Below, one piece after another: positions 1-5,195 of a stretch of DNA of 5,633 bases; position 1 is the stretch's first letter, and each line of letters begins with the position of its first letter. Made by a program: the position numbers and the translations under genes. Origin of the DNA: Candidatus Omnitrophota bacterium. GTDB lineage: Bacteria > Omnitrophota > Gorgyraeia > Gygaellales > Profunditerraquicolaceae. Below the pieces are notes generated by a model. That model was not told the DNA's origin. It saw only the letters and a program-made list of their open reading frames with translations, and made no database searches. The stretch spans positions 1 through 5,633 of the forward strand of contig VGKM01000084.1 in NCBI GenBank assembly GCA_016867005.1, read 5' to 3'.

Positions 1-273
1 TGAAGCGCCGATTTTAACGGATAAAAGAAAAGTCGCAAAACTAAGCCAGGTGTTGGTAAGCAGGCTTGCAAGGAGCGCGCTGGCGCGGTTAAGCTTAAAA
101 ATAAAAGCGCAAAATAAAGATGCCAAAGGCCCGGTGCCGGGGAAAATCCCCAGAGCCACGCCTGCGCCAAAGCCAAGCGCGATTTTCTGCGGAGTATCGT
201 GTATCCTGAATAACTTTATAAAAATCAGTTTTACAAACCTTCTGATACTATTTAGTATTGTTTTGTTCTTCAT
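1..273 (-). CDS. DUF2062 family membrane protein, N-terminal part (cut by window edge)
   Basis: An open frame on the minus strand starts at ATG 273 and runs off the left edge after 91 codons with no stop. The translation has a basic N-terminus (MKNKTILNSIRRFVK), then a short amphipathic stretch, then the pattern TPQKIALGFGAGVALGIFPG at about 28-47. A second hydrophobic segment follows a Lys-Leu-Asn-Arg turn (about 60-63). The Gly-rich helix followed by 'P-G-x-G-P' and 'N-x-A-x-x-x-x-x-x-x-N-T-W' is the hallmark arrangement of DUF2062, a small integral membrane domain of unknown biochemical role. At least two membrane segments are visible (about 31-58 and 65-87). The start overlaps the 3' end of the acyl-CoA ligase by 26 bases and has no clear Shine-Dalgarno sequence, so translation is probably coupled to the upstream gene. 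DUF2062 can stand alone or be fused to other domains, and the missing C-terminus could hold more. The family call is firm; the function is unknown. Confidence 0.82.
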   Translation of the reverse strand, partial: MKNKTILNSIRRFVKLIFIKLFRIHDTPQKIALGFGAGVALGIFPGTGPLASLFCAFIFKLNRASALLASLLTNTWLSFATFLLSVKIGAS

Positions 274-1801
274 CTTTTAAGAGGCGCTTCAGGATCTTTC
301 CGGTTGTGTTCTTCGGCAGAGAATTCCTGAATTCTACATACTTGGGGATCTTGTATGAGGCCATCCTCTCTCTTAGATATTGGATAATCTCATGTTCCGT
401 AGCTTTTTCTTCTTCCTTAAGCACTACAAAACCCTTAGGCACTTCTCCCTTATGTTCATCAGCGATCCCGATAACAGCAGCTTCTTTAATCTTCGGGTTT
501 TGATAAAGTACTTCCTCAATTTCCCTGGGATAAACATTCAGGCCGCGGACATTGACCATCTCCTTTTTTCTACCGGCAATATAAACATATCCTTCGGAAT
601 CAAATTTTGCCATATCCCCTGTATAAAGCCAGTTGTCCTTTAATACTTCTTTGGCTTCCTCTTCTTTCTCATAGTAACCATGCATGACATTGGGGCCCTT
701 CACCAGAAGCTCCCCTATTCTTTCTTTGCCGAGCGTAATCCCTGATTCATCCACAATCCTTAATTCTATGTTCTTTGATAAAGGAAGGCCGATGGATCCG
801 GCTTTTCTTTTTCCTTTAAGCGGGTTCAAGGTGACTACCGGAGAGGCCTCTGTCAGGCCATACCCTTCTAATAAAGGGATGCGGAATTTTCTTTCAAATC
901 CCTTAAATGTTTCAACAGGAAGCGCTGCCGCACCGGAAATGCATAATTTAACGGGGTTCAGTAATTTGATAATAGGAGTATGCAATAATCTTGGCAACTT
1001 CATATTTTTAAGAATCGTATACATAGAAGGTATGCCCACAAATACCGTAACCCGGTGTTTGCGGATTGCACGGATTACGCGCTTAAACGGCCGCACTGAT
1101 TTCATTACGACGATCTTTCCCCCGGTTAGGATAGGCAGGTTCATACAAACAGTGGCGGCAAAAGAATGGAACAAGGGCAATATGCAGATGAGCGTATCGC
1201 GGCAGGTGACTTTAATCGCTGCGGCAGAATCTTCTGCATTAGAGACAAGGTTCTGGTGTGTAAGCATAGCGCCCTTAGGAAACCCTGTAGTGCCGGAAGT
1301 ATAAAGGACTACCGCCAAATCATGCGGCCTTGTGTCGATTTTTCTTAAAGACCCATGATCATAATGATTGAATTCACGCAAGGAAAGCGTATCGCCACTG
1401 GTTTTAGAAGTAGTAATAATATGCTTTAAGCTATCAACTCTTAAACGCAGCTCCTCTGCCATGCCTACATAAACCCGGGAAGTTATTAACGCGATTGCCC
1501 CGGAATCATTCAATATATACTTTGCCTCCTCTATTTTAAACATGTAATTGATAGGCACAACTACTGCGCCGGCCTTAAGAACGGCATAATAAGCAAGGAT
1601 GAATTCCGGGCAGTTATCCAGGAATAGAGCTATCTTGTCCTGCTCTTTTATTCCTAAATTGATAAGGCCACAGGCAACCTTGTTGGTTAAATCGTCAAGT
1701 TCTTTATAGGTGATGGTTTTACTACCGAAGATAATTGCTTTGCGGCGGGGGTGTTTTGCGGCACTATCGTTTAAGCATTGGCTTAAAGTTTTTAAGGTCA
1801 T
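248..1801 (-). CDS. AMP-forming long-chain acyl-CoA ligase (FadD-like)
   Basis: This 517-residue protein has the full length and all core motifs of the ANL adenylate-forming superfamily. The expected reaction is carboxylic acid + ATP + CoA to acyl-CoA + AMP + PPi. Visible motifs are the phosphate-binding loop YTSGTTGFPKG (167-177), PLFHSFA (209-215), GYGLTEASP (313-321) that contacts adenine/AMP, YTGD with the ribose-binding Asp (393-396), the hinge region IAGRKKEMVNVRG and following NVYPREIE (408-429), and the C-terminal catalytic Lys502 in PKNTTGKILKR. The overall pattern, including GRKK-E-M and NVYPREIEEVLY, resembles medium/long-chain fatty acyl-CoA ligases more than acetyl-CoA synthetases, but substrate cannot be read from sequence. 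Within the hinge motif a Glu (414) replaces the Asp usual in FadD-type GRKKD. The ATG directly abuts the stop of the radical SAM gene (TAAATG) with no good Shine-Dalgarno sequence, which suggests coupled translation. No membrane segment is evident, so a soluble or peripheral enzyme is likely. Confidence 0.93.
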   Translation of the reverse strand: MTLKTLSQCLNDSAAKHPRRKAIIFGSKTITYKELDDLTNKVACGLINLGIKEQDKIALFLDNCPEFILAYYAVLKAGAVVVPINYMFKIEEAKYILNDSGAIALITSRVYVGMAEELRLRVDSLKHIITTSKTSGDTLSLREFNHYDHGSLRKIDTRPHDLAVVLYTSGTTGFPKGAMLTHQNLVSNAEDSAAAIKVTCRDTLICILPLFHSFAATVCMNLPILTGGKIVVMKSVRPFKRVIRAIRKHRVTVFVGIPSMYTILKNMKLPRLLHTPIIKLLNPVKLCISGAAALPVETFKGFERKFRIPLLEGYGLTEASPVVTLNPLKGKRKAGSIGLPLSKNIELRIVDESGITLGKERIGELLVKGPNVMHGYYEKEEEAKEVLKDNWLYTGDMAKFDSEGYVYIAGRKKEMVNVRGLNVYPREIEEVLYQNPKIKEAAVIGIADEHKGEVPKGFVVLKEEEKATEHEIIQYLRERMASYKIPKYVEFRNSLPKNTTGKILKRLLKDEEQNNTK

Positions 1802-2758
1802 TTATAAACTTTGTTTGATATTTGTCCCCTGAAACCTGTCTAATCCTCCGGACTCCTGGATCCAACCGTTGGATAAGCCATAGCGATGCATGGATTCTTG
1901 CGCATTTTTATACTCTTCTAAAGTTATGCGGCGAGAAAGCTGGCTTATTCCTTCTGCTTTGTAACAGGGAAAATACTGGCTCATCAAACTGATATATGTC
2001 TCCGGGGAAAGCTCATCAGCTATAAATTTCATGGCCTTATCTGTGCCGGAGGAATTTTGAGGCAATACCAGGTGCCTTATTATCAGGCCACGTTTCATTA
2101 TACCTGATTCGTTGATTTTAGCAATACCCACCTGGCCATGCATCAGTTTTACCGACCGGCGGTTATACTCCGGATAACCAGGGGCAGAGGAATATTTTAT
2201 TGCCATTTCATCTTCGGAATAACGCATATCAGGAAGATAAATATCGATTATACCCGAAAGCATGCAAATTACCTCGGGAAGCTCATAACCTCCGGTATTA
2301 TAAACAATGGGTAATTTAAAACCCTTGGGGATGGCAATAAGAAGTGCCTTAAGGATCTGGGGCAAAACATGGGTCGGCGAAACAAAGTTTACATTGTGGC
2401 AATTCATATCCTGGAGCTGCAGCATGTAGTCAGCTAATTCTTCGCAGCTTACTTCCTTGCCCCTTCCCTGCTGGCTGAATTCAAAATTCTGGCAATAGAC
2501 ACAGCCCATATTGCAGTTTGAGAAGAATATTGTGCCTGAGCCGTTTTCACCGGAAATAGGCGGCTCTTCGCCATGATGCGGCATATAGCTATAAACCATA
2601 GCGCGCTGGCCCGTCTTACAGAAACCTTTTTCGTCCTTTAAGCGGTTAACCCTGCATTTGCGCGGGCAAATCTCGCATGACGCCAAGCTATTAAACATTT
2701 GAGCTGCGAGTTTTGCCAAACTGCCGTTATTGTATGATTCAAGATAAGACGGGTACAT
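1802..2758 (-). CDS. PflX-like radical SAM Fe-S protein (pyruvate formate-lyase activating enzyme homologue)
   Basis: This 318-residue protein carries the radical SAM signature C-x3-C-x2-C in SNCNMGCVYCQN (Cys82, Cys86, Cys89), which binds the 4Fe-4S cluster that cleaves S-adenosylmethionine. An N-terminal set of four cysteines (Cys28, Cys31, Cys35, Cys47, in CEICPRKC and GFC) precedes it and could bind a further metal or Fe-S site. The stretches YNTGGYE (153-159), DIYLPDMRY (172-180), GLIIRHLVLP (224-233) and SRRITLEEY (275-283) match the pattern of the PflX group (COG1313), relatives of glycyl radical enzyme activases. Known family members are mostly uncharacterised, and no glycyl radical enzyme is in this window, so activation of pyruvate formate-lyase should not be assumed. 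The ATG lies 5 bases after the DUF4416 stop, with a weak AGGTG about 14 bases upstream. It ends directly against the ligase start. The protein is probably cytoplasmic and oxygen-sensitive, in keeping with an anaerobic host. Confidence 0.9.
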   Translation of the reverse strand: MYPSYLESYNNGSLAKLAAQMFNSLASCEICPRKCRVNRLKDEKGFCKTGQRAMVYSYMPHHGEEPPISGENGSGTIFFSNCNMGCVYCQNFEFSQQGRGKEVSCEELADYMLQLQDMNCHNVNFVSPTHVLPQILKALLIAIPKGFKLPIVYNTGGYELPEVICMLSGIIDIYLPDMRYSEDEMAIKYSSAPGYPEYNRRSVKLMHGQVGIAKINESGIMKRGLIIRHLVLPQNSSGTDKAMKFIADELSPETYISLMSQYFPCYKAEGISQLSRRITLEEYKNAQESMHRYGLSNGWIQESGGLDRFQGTNIKQSL

Positions 2759-2763
2759 GCGGA

Positions 2764-3288
2764 TTATTTATTCACCTGTTTTGCATAAATATCTCTTAAT
2801 CTTTTAAAAAAATCAATGTAGGCATAAGATTTAAAATCCGGGTAGGTCCATTCAAAGCCACGGTAAGTTTTATTCTGATAAGCAAGGGTCACTTCGGCAA
2901 AAATACCCTTTCCTATGTAAACCCTGTGATAGAAATCCTTGGTAGATGCCAGGATTATTTTGGCATGGTCCAAAATACCGGGATCGATATTGATCAGGCG
3001 GCAGCTTTTATGCGAGAATTTCTTTTCAAGCGAGTTTGTAAATACCTTTATAGAAGCAAGTTTATGCTGTTGGATTAGCCTTTCGGCGCTTAAAAATCTT
3101 TTCTTAAGCCCTGTCCCCATTTCGGCGGCGTAATAATCGGTAAGGCCAAAGTCAAAACAGCCGCTTTCCAGGTCGATTTTTCCGAAACGCTTTTCTATAA
3201 TTTTACGGCAGGAAGAATATACGGGTTCTTCTTTGAAAATAAACCCGAAAAAAAGTTTTACTTGGTGTGGGGCGCCTACTTTGCCCAT
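2764..3288 (-). CDS. DUF4416 family protein
   Basis: This 174-residue protein fits DUF4416, a family of unknown function sometimes annotated loosely as GTP-binding. The family pattern is visible across the whole length: KLFFGFIF near the N-terminus (11-18), DYYAAEMG (51-58), a KRF-x-SAERLI segment (63-72), KVFTNSLE (81-88), RLINIDPG (97-104), LASTKDFYHRVYIGKGIFAE (113-132) and WTYPDF (147-152). Many conserved Asp, Tyr, His and Lys residues look catalytic or ligand-binding, but no Walker A motif is present, so a GTPase label is not supported. There is no signal peptide or membrane segment. The ATG at 3288 lies 6 bases after the stop of PilZ protein B without a clear Shine-Dalgarno sequence, and the stop is 5 bases before the radical SAM start. 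Its place in the operon gives no clear functional clue. The length is typical and the gene looks intact. Confidence 0.85.
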   Translation of the reverse strand: MGKVGAPHQVKLFFGFIFKEEPVYSSCRKIIEKRFGKIDLESGCFDFGLTDYYAAEMGTGLKKRFLSAERLIQQHKLASIKVFTNSLEKKFSHKSCRLINIDPGILDHAKIILASTKDFYHRVYIGKGIFAEVTLAYQNKTYRGFEWTYPDFKSYAYIDFFKRLRDIYAKQVNK

Positions 3289-3294
3289 TGATGA

Positions 3295-3657
3295 TTACTG
3301 GCAGGTGACTTCTTGGGAAATAAATTGGTTAACGTACTTTGCGATTATCTTTTTTTGGCTTTCCTTGATCTCGTTAAAGAAAATGGCGACGTTAAAACCC
3401 CCGTCGGGAGCATCTTCGCTTCTAACGATTACGCCGTTACACTCCACATCATAATGCTCTTTGCCGTGTTCCGTGCAGACCGGCAAATTAAGCTTAATCG
3501 CGATTTTTGTAAACGGAGGGATGTACTTGCCGATATGGCAATAAGCACCCAAACTTGAAACATTCTGGGTCGTAGTAGAAAAATCATATCCTCCTGCCGC
3601 AATCTTTACGGGAAGGTTATGGTCAAGGCGCGGGTGTAGCCTTCTTTCTCTTTTCAC
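3295..3657 (-). CDS. PilZ domain protein B (predicted cyclic-di-GMP binding), GTG start
   Basis: This stand-alone PilZ protein has 120 residues when started at GTG 3657. The two c-di-GMP contact motifs are present: RxxxR as R6-L-H-P-R10 and (D/N)xSxxG as N32-V-S34-S-L-G37. A GGFNVAIFF strand (86-94) corresponds to the terminal beta-barrel strand. The open frame continues upstream to another GTG at 3699, but the 3657 start is preferred. Its GTG overlaps the TGA of the preceding zinc-ribbon gene as GTGA, an AGAGGAAG Shine-Dalgarno sequence sits 7 bases upstream, and PilZ proteins commonly begin just before the 'ERRxxPR' segment. The domain is cytoplasmic and lacks an attached effector domain, so it most likely acts by binding a partner. 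It resembles PilZ protein A two genes upstream, including a shared GK-(F/Y)-IPP turn after the second motif, which suggests an old duplication. The partner and output are unknown. Confidence 0.88.
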   Translation of the reverse strand: MKRERRLHPRLDHNLPVKIAAGGYDFSTTTQNVSSLGAYCHIGKYIPPFTKIAIKLNLPVCTEHGKEHYDVECNGVIVRSEDAPDGGFNVAIFFNEIKESQKKIIAKYVNQFISQEVTCQ

Positions 3658-3836
3658 TTTTTGTCTTCCTCTTTTGGTTGAGTAGCTTTTTTCCAGCACT
3701 TTTTAGTGCAGTAAAGTTTATTATTACGGTAATAACTTCTGATCTTCTTTAATGGCTTATTGCAGGCCGGGCAGTTTGTCTGCTTCTCTACTACCGGCGC
3801 GGCTGCTGCTTCGGTTTTTGCTGCTTCTGCACTCAT
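3654..3836 (-). CDS. Small zinc-ribbon-like protein with four cysteines
   Basis: This 60-residue protein has an Ala/Glu-rich N-terminal tail (1-20) and then four cysteines in C22-P-A-C25 and C43-T-K-K-C47, separated by a 17-residue basic/aromatic loop (KKIRSYYRNNKLY). The C-terminus is highly charged (KEEDKK). The CxxC-17-CxxxC spacing fits a small treble-clef or zinc-ribbon fold that would bind one Zn ion; this is inferred from cysteine spacing only. I do not recognise a named family. The gene is credible despite its size: its ATG is preceded by AAGGAGAGG with good spacing, it begins 18 bases after the stop of PilZ protein A, and its TGA overlaps the GTG of PilZ protein B by 4 bases. Being sandwiched between two PilZ genes suggests it works with them, perhaps as a protein- or nucleic-acid-binding adaptor. 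No membrane segment is present. Confidence 0.78.
   Translation of the reverse strand: MSAEAAKTEAAAAPVVEKQTNCPACNKPLKKIRSYYRNNKLYCTKKCWKKATQPKEEDKK
3665..3672 (-). promoter_or_regulatory. Shine-Dalgarno site that decides the PilZ B start
   Basis: AGAGGAAG on the minus strand lies 7 bases before GTG 3657, inside the 3' end of the zinc-ribbon gene. It supports initiation at 3657 instead of the further upstream GTG at 3699, and with the GTGA stop/start overlap it indicates translational coupling. Confidence 0.78.
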
Positions 3837-3851
3837 TGGATTCCTCTCCTT
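3837..3851 (-). promoter_or_regulatory. Strong Shine-Dalgarno region of the zinc-ribbon gene
   Basis: On the minus strand, AAGGAGAGG is followed by a 6-base spacer before ATG 3836. It is one of the best ribosome-binding sites in the window and is a main reason to accept this 60-codon frame as a real gene. Confidence 0.8.
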
Positions 3852-3854
3852 GGA

Positions 3855-4193
3855 CTATTCTGTTTTAAAATTAATGTAATCTTCCAAAAACATCTTATCT
3901 TTGCCTTCAAGCTCCAGGAACTCAACGCCTAACTTGAACCTGTCGCTGAACGGGAGGTTATTGACCCAGGCAACGCGGCCTACAGCTCTTAAGGCCCTTG
4001 ATAAAACACTCATCTCAAGCGATAGTAGAGTATTCGGCGGGATAAACTTTCCGTTCCTAAAGCTCAAGCCCCCGATAGAAATATCATCAATGACTGAATT
4101 GTCATATTCGGGCTTGCCCCTGACCTGAAAACGCAACGGTGATACTAATTTTATACGTGAAAACTGCCTTTTCCCCTCTATTAGATTTGCCAT
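3855..4193 (-). CDS. PilZ domain protein A (predicted cyclic-di-GMP binding)
   Basis: This stand-alone PilZ protein has 112 residues when started at ATG 4193. It carries both ligand motifs: RxxxR as R9-Q-F-S-R13 and DxSxxG as D37-I-S39-I-G-G42. Beta-strand segments RVAWVNN (73-79) and KLGVEF (87-92) follow, as expected for the PilZ barrel, and a short C-terminal helix ends the protein. The frame is open further upstream to a TTG at 4259, but that codon lies upstream of the transcription start predicted from the promoter at 4246-4274, so the extra 22 residues are unlikely to be translated. No strong Shine-Dalgarno sequence precedes 4193, which leaves some doubt about the exact start. This is the first gene of the minus-strand operon. 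Its likely role is a cytoplasmic c-di-GMP receptor that controls a partner by binding; which partner cannot be told, though the divergent secretion/pilus ATPase is an obvious candidate. Confidence 0.88.
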   Translation of the reverse strand: MANLIEGKRQFSRIKLVSPLRFQVRGKPEYDNSVIDDISIGGLSFRNGKFIPPNTLLSLEMSVLSRALRAVGRVAWVNNLPFSDRFKLGVEFLELEGKDKMFLEDYINFKTE

Positions 4194-4211
4194 AAATATG
4201 GTTTTTAGAGG

Positions 4212-4223
4212 AAGCCGTGGCTT
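4212..4223. repeat. Short inverted repeat in predicted leader of the minus-strand operon
   Basis: AAGCC and GGCTT are perfect inverted arms separated by 2 bases. The repeat sits about 17-28 bases downstream of the predicted start of the minus-strand transcript and before ATG 4193. It could be a small operator or a weak RNA hairpin, but at 5 bp per arm it may be chance. Confidence 0.35.
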
Positions 4224-4245
4224 TTCTTCACTCAAACTTACAAGA

Positions 4246-4274
4246 AATATAACATACAATTAAGCATCTGTCAA
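4246..4274 (-). promoter_or_regulatory. Sigma-70-type promoter of the PilZ-to-DUF2062 operon
   Basis: Read on the minus strand, a perfect -35 box TTGACA (4274-4269) is followed by a 17-base spacer and TATATT (4251-4246), one mismatch from the -10 consensus. The predicted transcription start is near 4239, giving a leader of about 46 bases before ATG 4193. No other good promoter was seen between the genes to its left, so it may drive all seven. This is a sequence match; activity is inferred. Confidence 0.8.
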
Positions 4275-4296
4275 TCAAAACCTCATCCACCCGTCC

Positions 4297-4309
4297 AACC
4301 TGACAGGTT
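4297..4309. promoter_or_regulatory. Interrupted palindrome between the divergent promoters, candidate operator
   Basis: AACCTG-A-CAGGTT is a perfect 6+6 inverted repeat with a 1-base centre. It lies in a locally GC-richer stretch midway between the two -35 boxes, centred at 4303, about 64 bases upstream of the predicted minus start and about 56 upstream of the plus start. That is a suitable position for one dimeric regulator to act on both promoters. No regulator gene is in the window, so the assignment is tentative. Confidence 0.45.
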
Positions 4310-4323
4310 AGGCCCGGAAGAGC

Positions 4324-4352
4324 TTTACAAAGAGGCATTTTTTTATTATAAT
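4324..4352 (+). promoter_or_regulatory. Sigma-70-type promoter of the ATPase/GspB-like operon
   Basis: TTTACA (4324-4329), one mismatch from the -35 consensus, is followed by a 17-base spacer and a perfect TATAAT (4347-4352). The predicted transcription start is near 4359, leaving a short leader of about 14 bases that contains AGAGAGG (4361-4367), 5 bases before ATG 4373. The fit of promoter, Shine-Dalgarno sequence and ATG is coherent. Activity is inferred from sequence only. Confidence 0.8.
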
Positions 4353-4372
4353 TATCCTTGAGAGAGGCAAAA

Positions 4373-5191
4373 ATGTATTGTGATTTCTATGGATTAAAGG
4401 AGCGGCCGTTCAATGTAACCAGCGACCCTTCATTCTTTTTCCTGAGCCAAAAACACAAGGAAGCCCTGTCTCATCTTTACTACGGGGTCACCCAGAGAAA
4501 AGGGATCATGGTCATTACCGGAGAAATCGGCACCGGGAAAACTACGCTTTGCCGTTTCTTTTTAAGCCAACTGGGTAAGAACGTAAAAACTGCCTTCATC
4601 CTTAATCCGCACTTCTCGGAGATCCAGTTGCTGGAAGCAATCATCAAGGATTTCGGGATTTTCTGTGCCGATAAAACACGCCTTTCTTTTATAAGCGAAC
4701 TGAACCGCTTCCTCCTATCGGAATCCGAATCCGGCAATAACGTGGTCTTGATCATCGACGAAGCACAGAACCTCAAACCCAATCAGCTGGAACAGGTGCG
4801 CCTTCTTTCAAACCTTGAAACCGAAAAAGAAAAACTTATTCAGATAATATTAGTAGGCCAGCCGGAATTAAACCGCAGGCTTAATTTATACGACCTGCGC
4901 CAATTACAGCAAAGAATAATGGTGAGGTACCACATAACTCCGTTAAACAAAGACGAACTAAAAGAATATATCAGCCACCGCCTGCAGATCGCCGGCGGCG
5001 CAAACAAAATAACTTTTACCGACGAAGCCCTGCAGGCAATCACCGAATTTACTTCGGGCGTGCCGCGGCTTACCAATATAATTTGCGACCGTGCGCTTCT
5101 TGCAGGATTTGTCCTTGAAACCTATGTTGTTGACGCAGATATCATAAAAAGGTGCATTGAAGAATTAGAGAGTTACTTCGTAAAACAGTAA
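4373..5191 (+). CDS. ExeA/GspA-like AAA ATPase, ATPase domain only
   Basis: This 272-residue P-loop ATPase belongs to the ExeA/GspA group, which works with GspB in placing type II secretion or related pilus machinery in the cell wall. The N-terminus MYCDFYGLKERPFNVTSDP is typical of the group. Walker A is GEIGTGKT (50-57), Walker B is VVLIIDEAQ (124-132), a sensor-1-like ILVGQPE follows (159-165), then QLQQRI (177-182) with a candidate arginine finger, and GVPR (229-232) as the sensor-2 region. The protein ends soon after the AAA lid. There is no membrane segment and no C-terminal peptidoglycan-binding domain, unlike the longer ExeA of Aeromonas. ATG 4373 is chosen because AGAGAGG lies 5 bases upstream; an in-frame TTG at 4358 would begin at or before the predicted transcript start. 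The stop is 4 bases before the next gene, a GspB-like protein, which strongly supports the ExeA/GspA reading over an IS21/Tn7-type transposition ATPase. Confidence 0.9.
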   Translation: MYCDFYGLKERPFNVTSDPSFFFLSQKHKEALSHLYYGVTQRKGIMVITGEIGTGKTTLCRFFLSQLGKNVKTAFILNPHFSEIQLLEAIIKDFGIFCADKTRLSFISELNRFLLSESESGNNVVLIIDEAQNLKPNQLEQVRLLSNLETEKEKLIQIILVGQPELNRRLNLYDLRQLQQRIMVRYHITPLNKDELKEYISHRLQIAGGANKITFTDEALQAITEFTSGVPRLTNIICDRALLAGFVLETYVVDADIIKRCIEELESYFVKQ

Positions 5192-5195
5192 AAAT

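Noticed and set aside
50..280. Plus-strand open frame of 76 codons with a hydrophobic C-terminus
   Set aside because: The opposite strand encodes a clear DUF2062 protein that continues off the window edge; the hydrophobic end is an antisense reflection.
684..1304. Plus-strand open frame of 206 codons opposite the acyl-CoA ligase
   Set aside because: It lies entirely antisense to a ligase with complete motifs; its translation shows no recognisable domain and no good ribosome-binding site was seen. It is a by-product of the ligase codon pattern.
2764..3288. GTP-binding label sometimes attached to DUF4416 proteins
   Set aside because: No Walker A or other G-protein motif is visible in this sequence, so only the family name is given.
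4263..4323. Possible terminator or small RNA in the intergenic region
   Set aside because: The only clear inverted repeat (4297-4309) has 6-base arms with a 1-base centre and no following T-run on either strand, which fits an operator better than a terminator or structured RNA.
4480..4782. Minus-strand open frame of 100 codons opposite the ATPase
   Set aside because: The plus strand has Walker A, Walker B and sensor motifs in the same region; the antisense translation has no recognisable features.
4373..5191. Reading the ATPase as an IS21 IstB or Tn7 TnsC-type transposition protein
   Set aside because: The N-terminal MYCDFYGLKERPF pattern and the adjacent GspB-like gene point to the ExeA/GspA group, and no transposase or terminal inverted repeats were seen.
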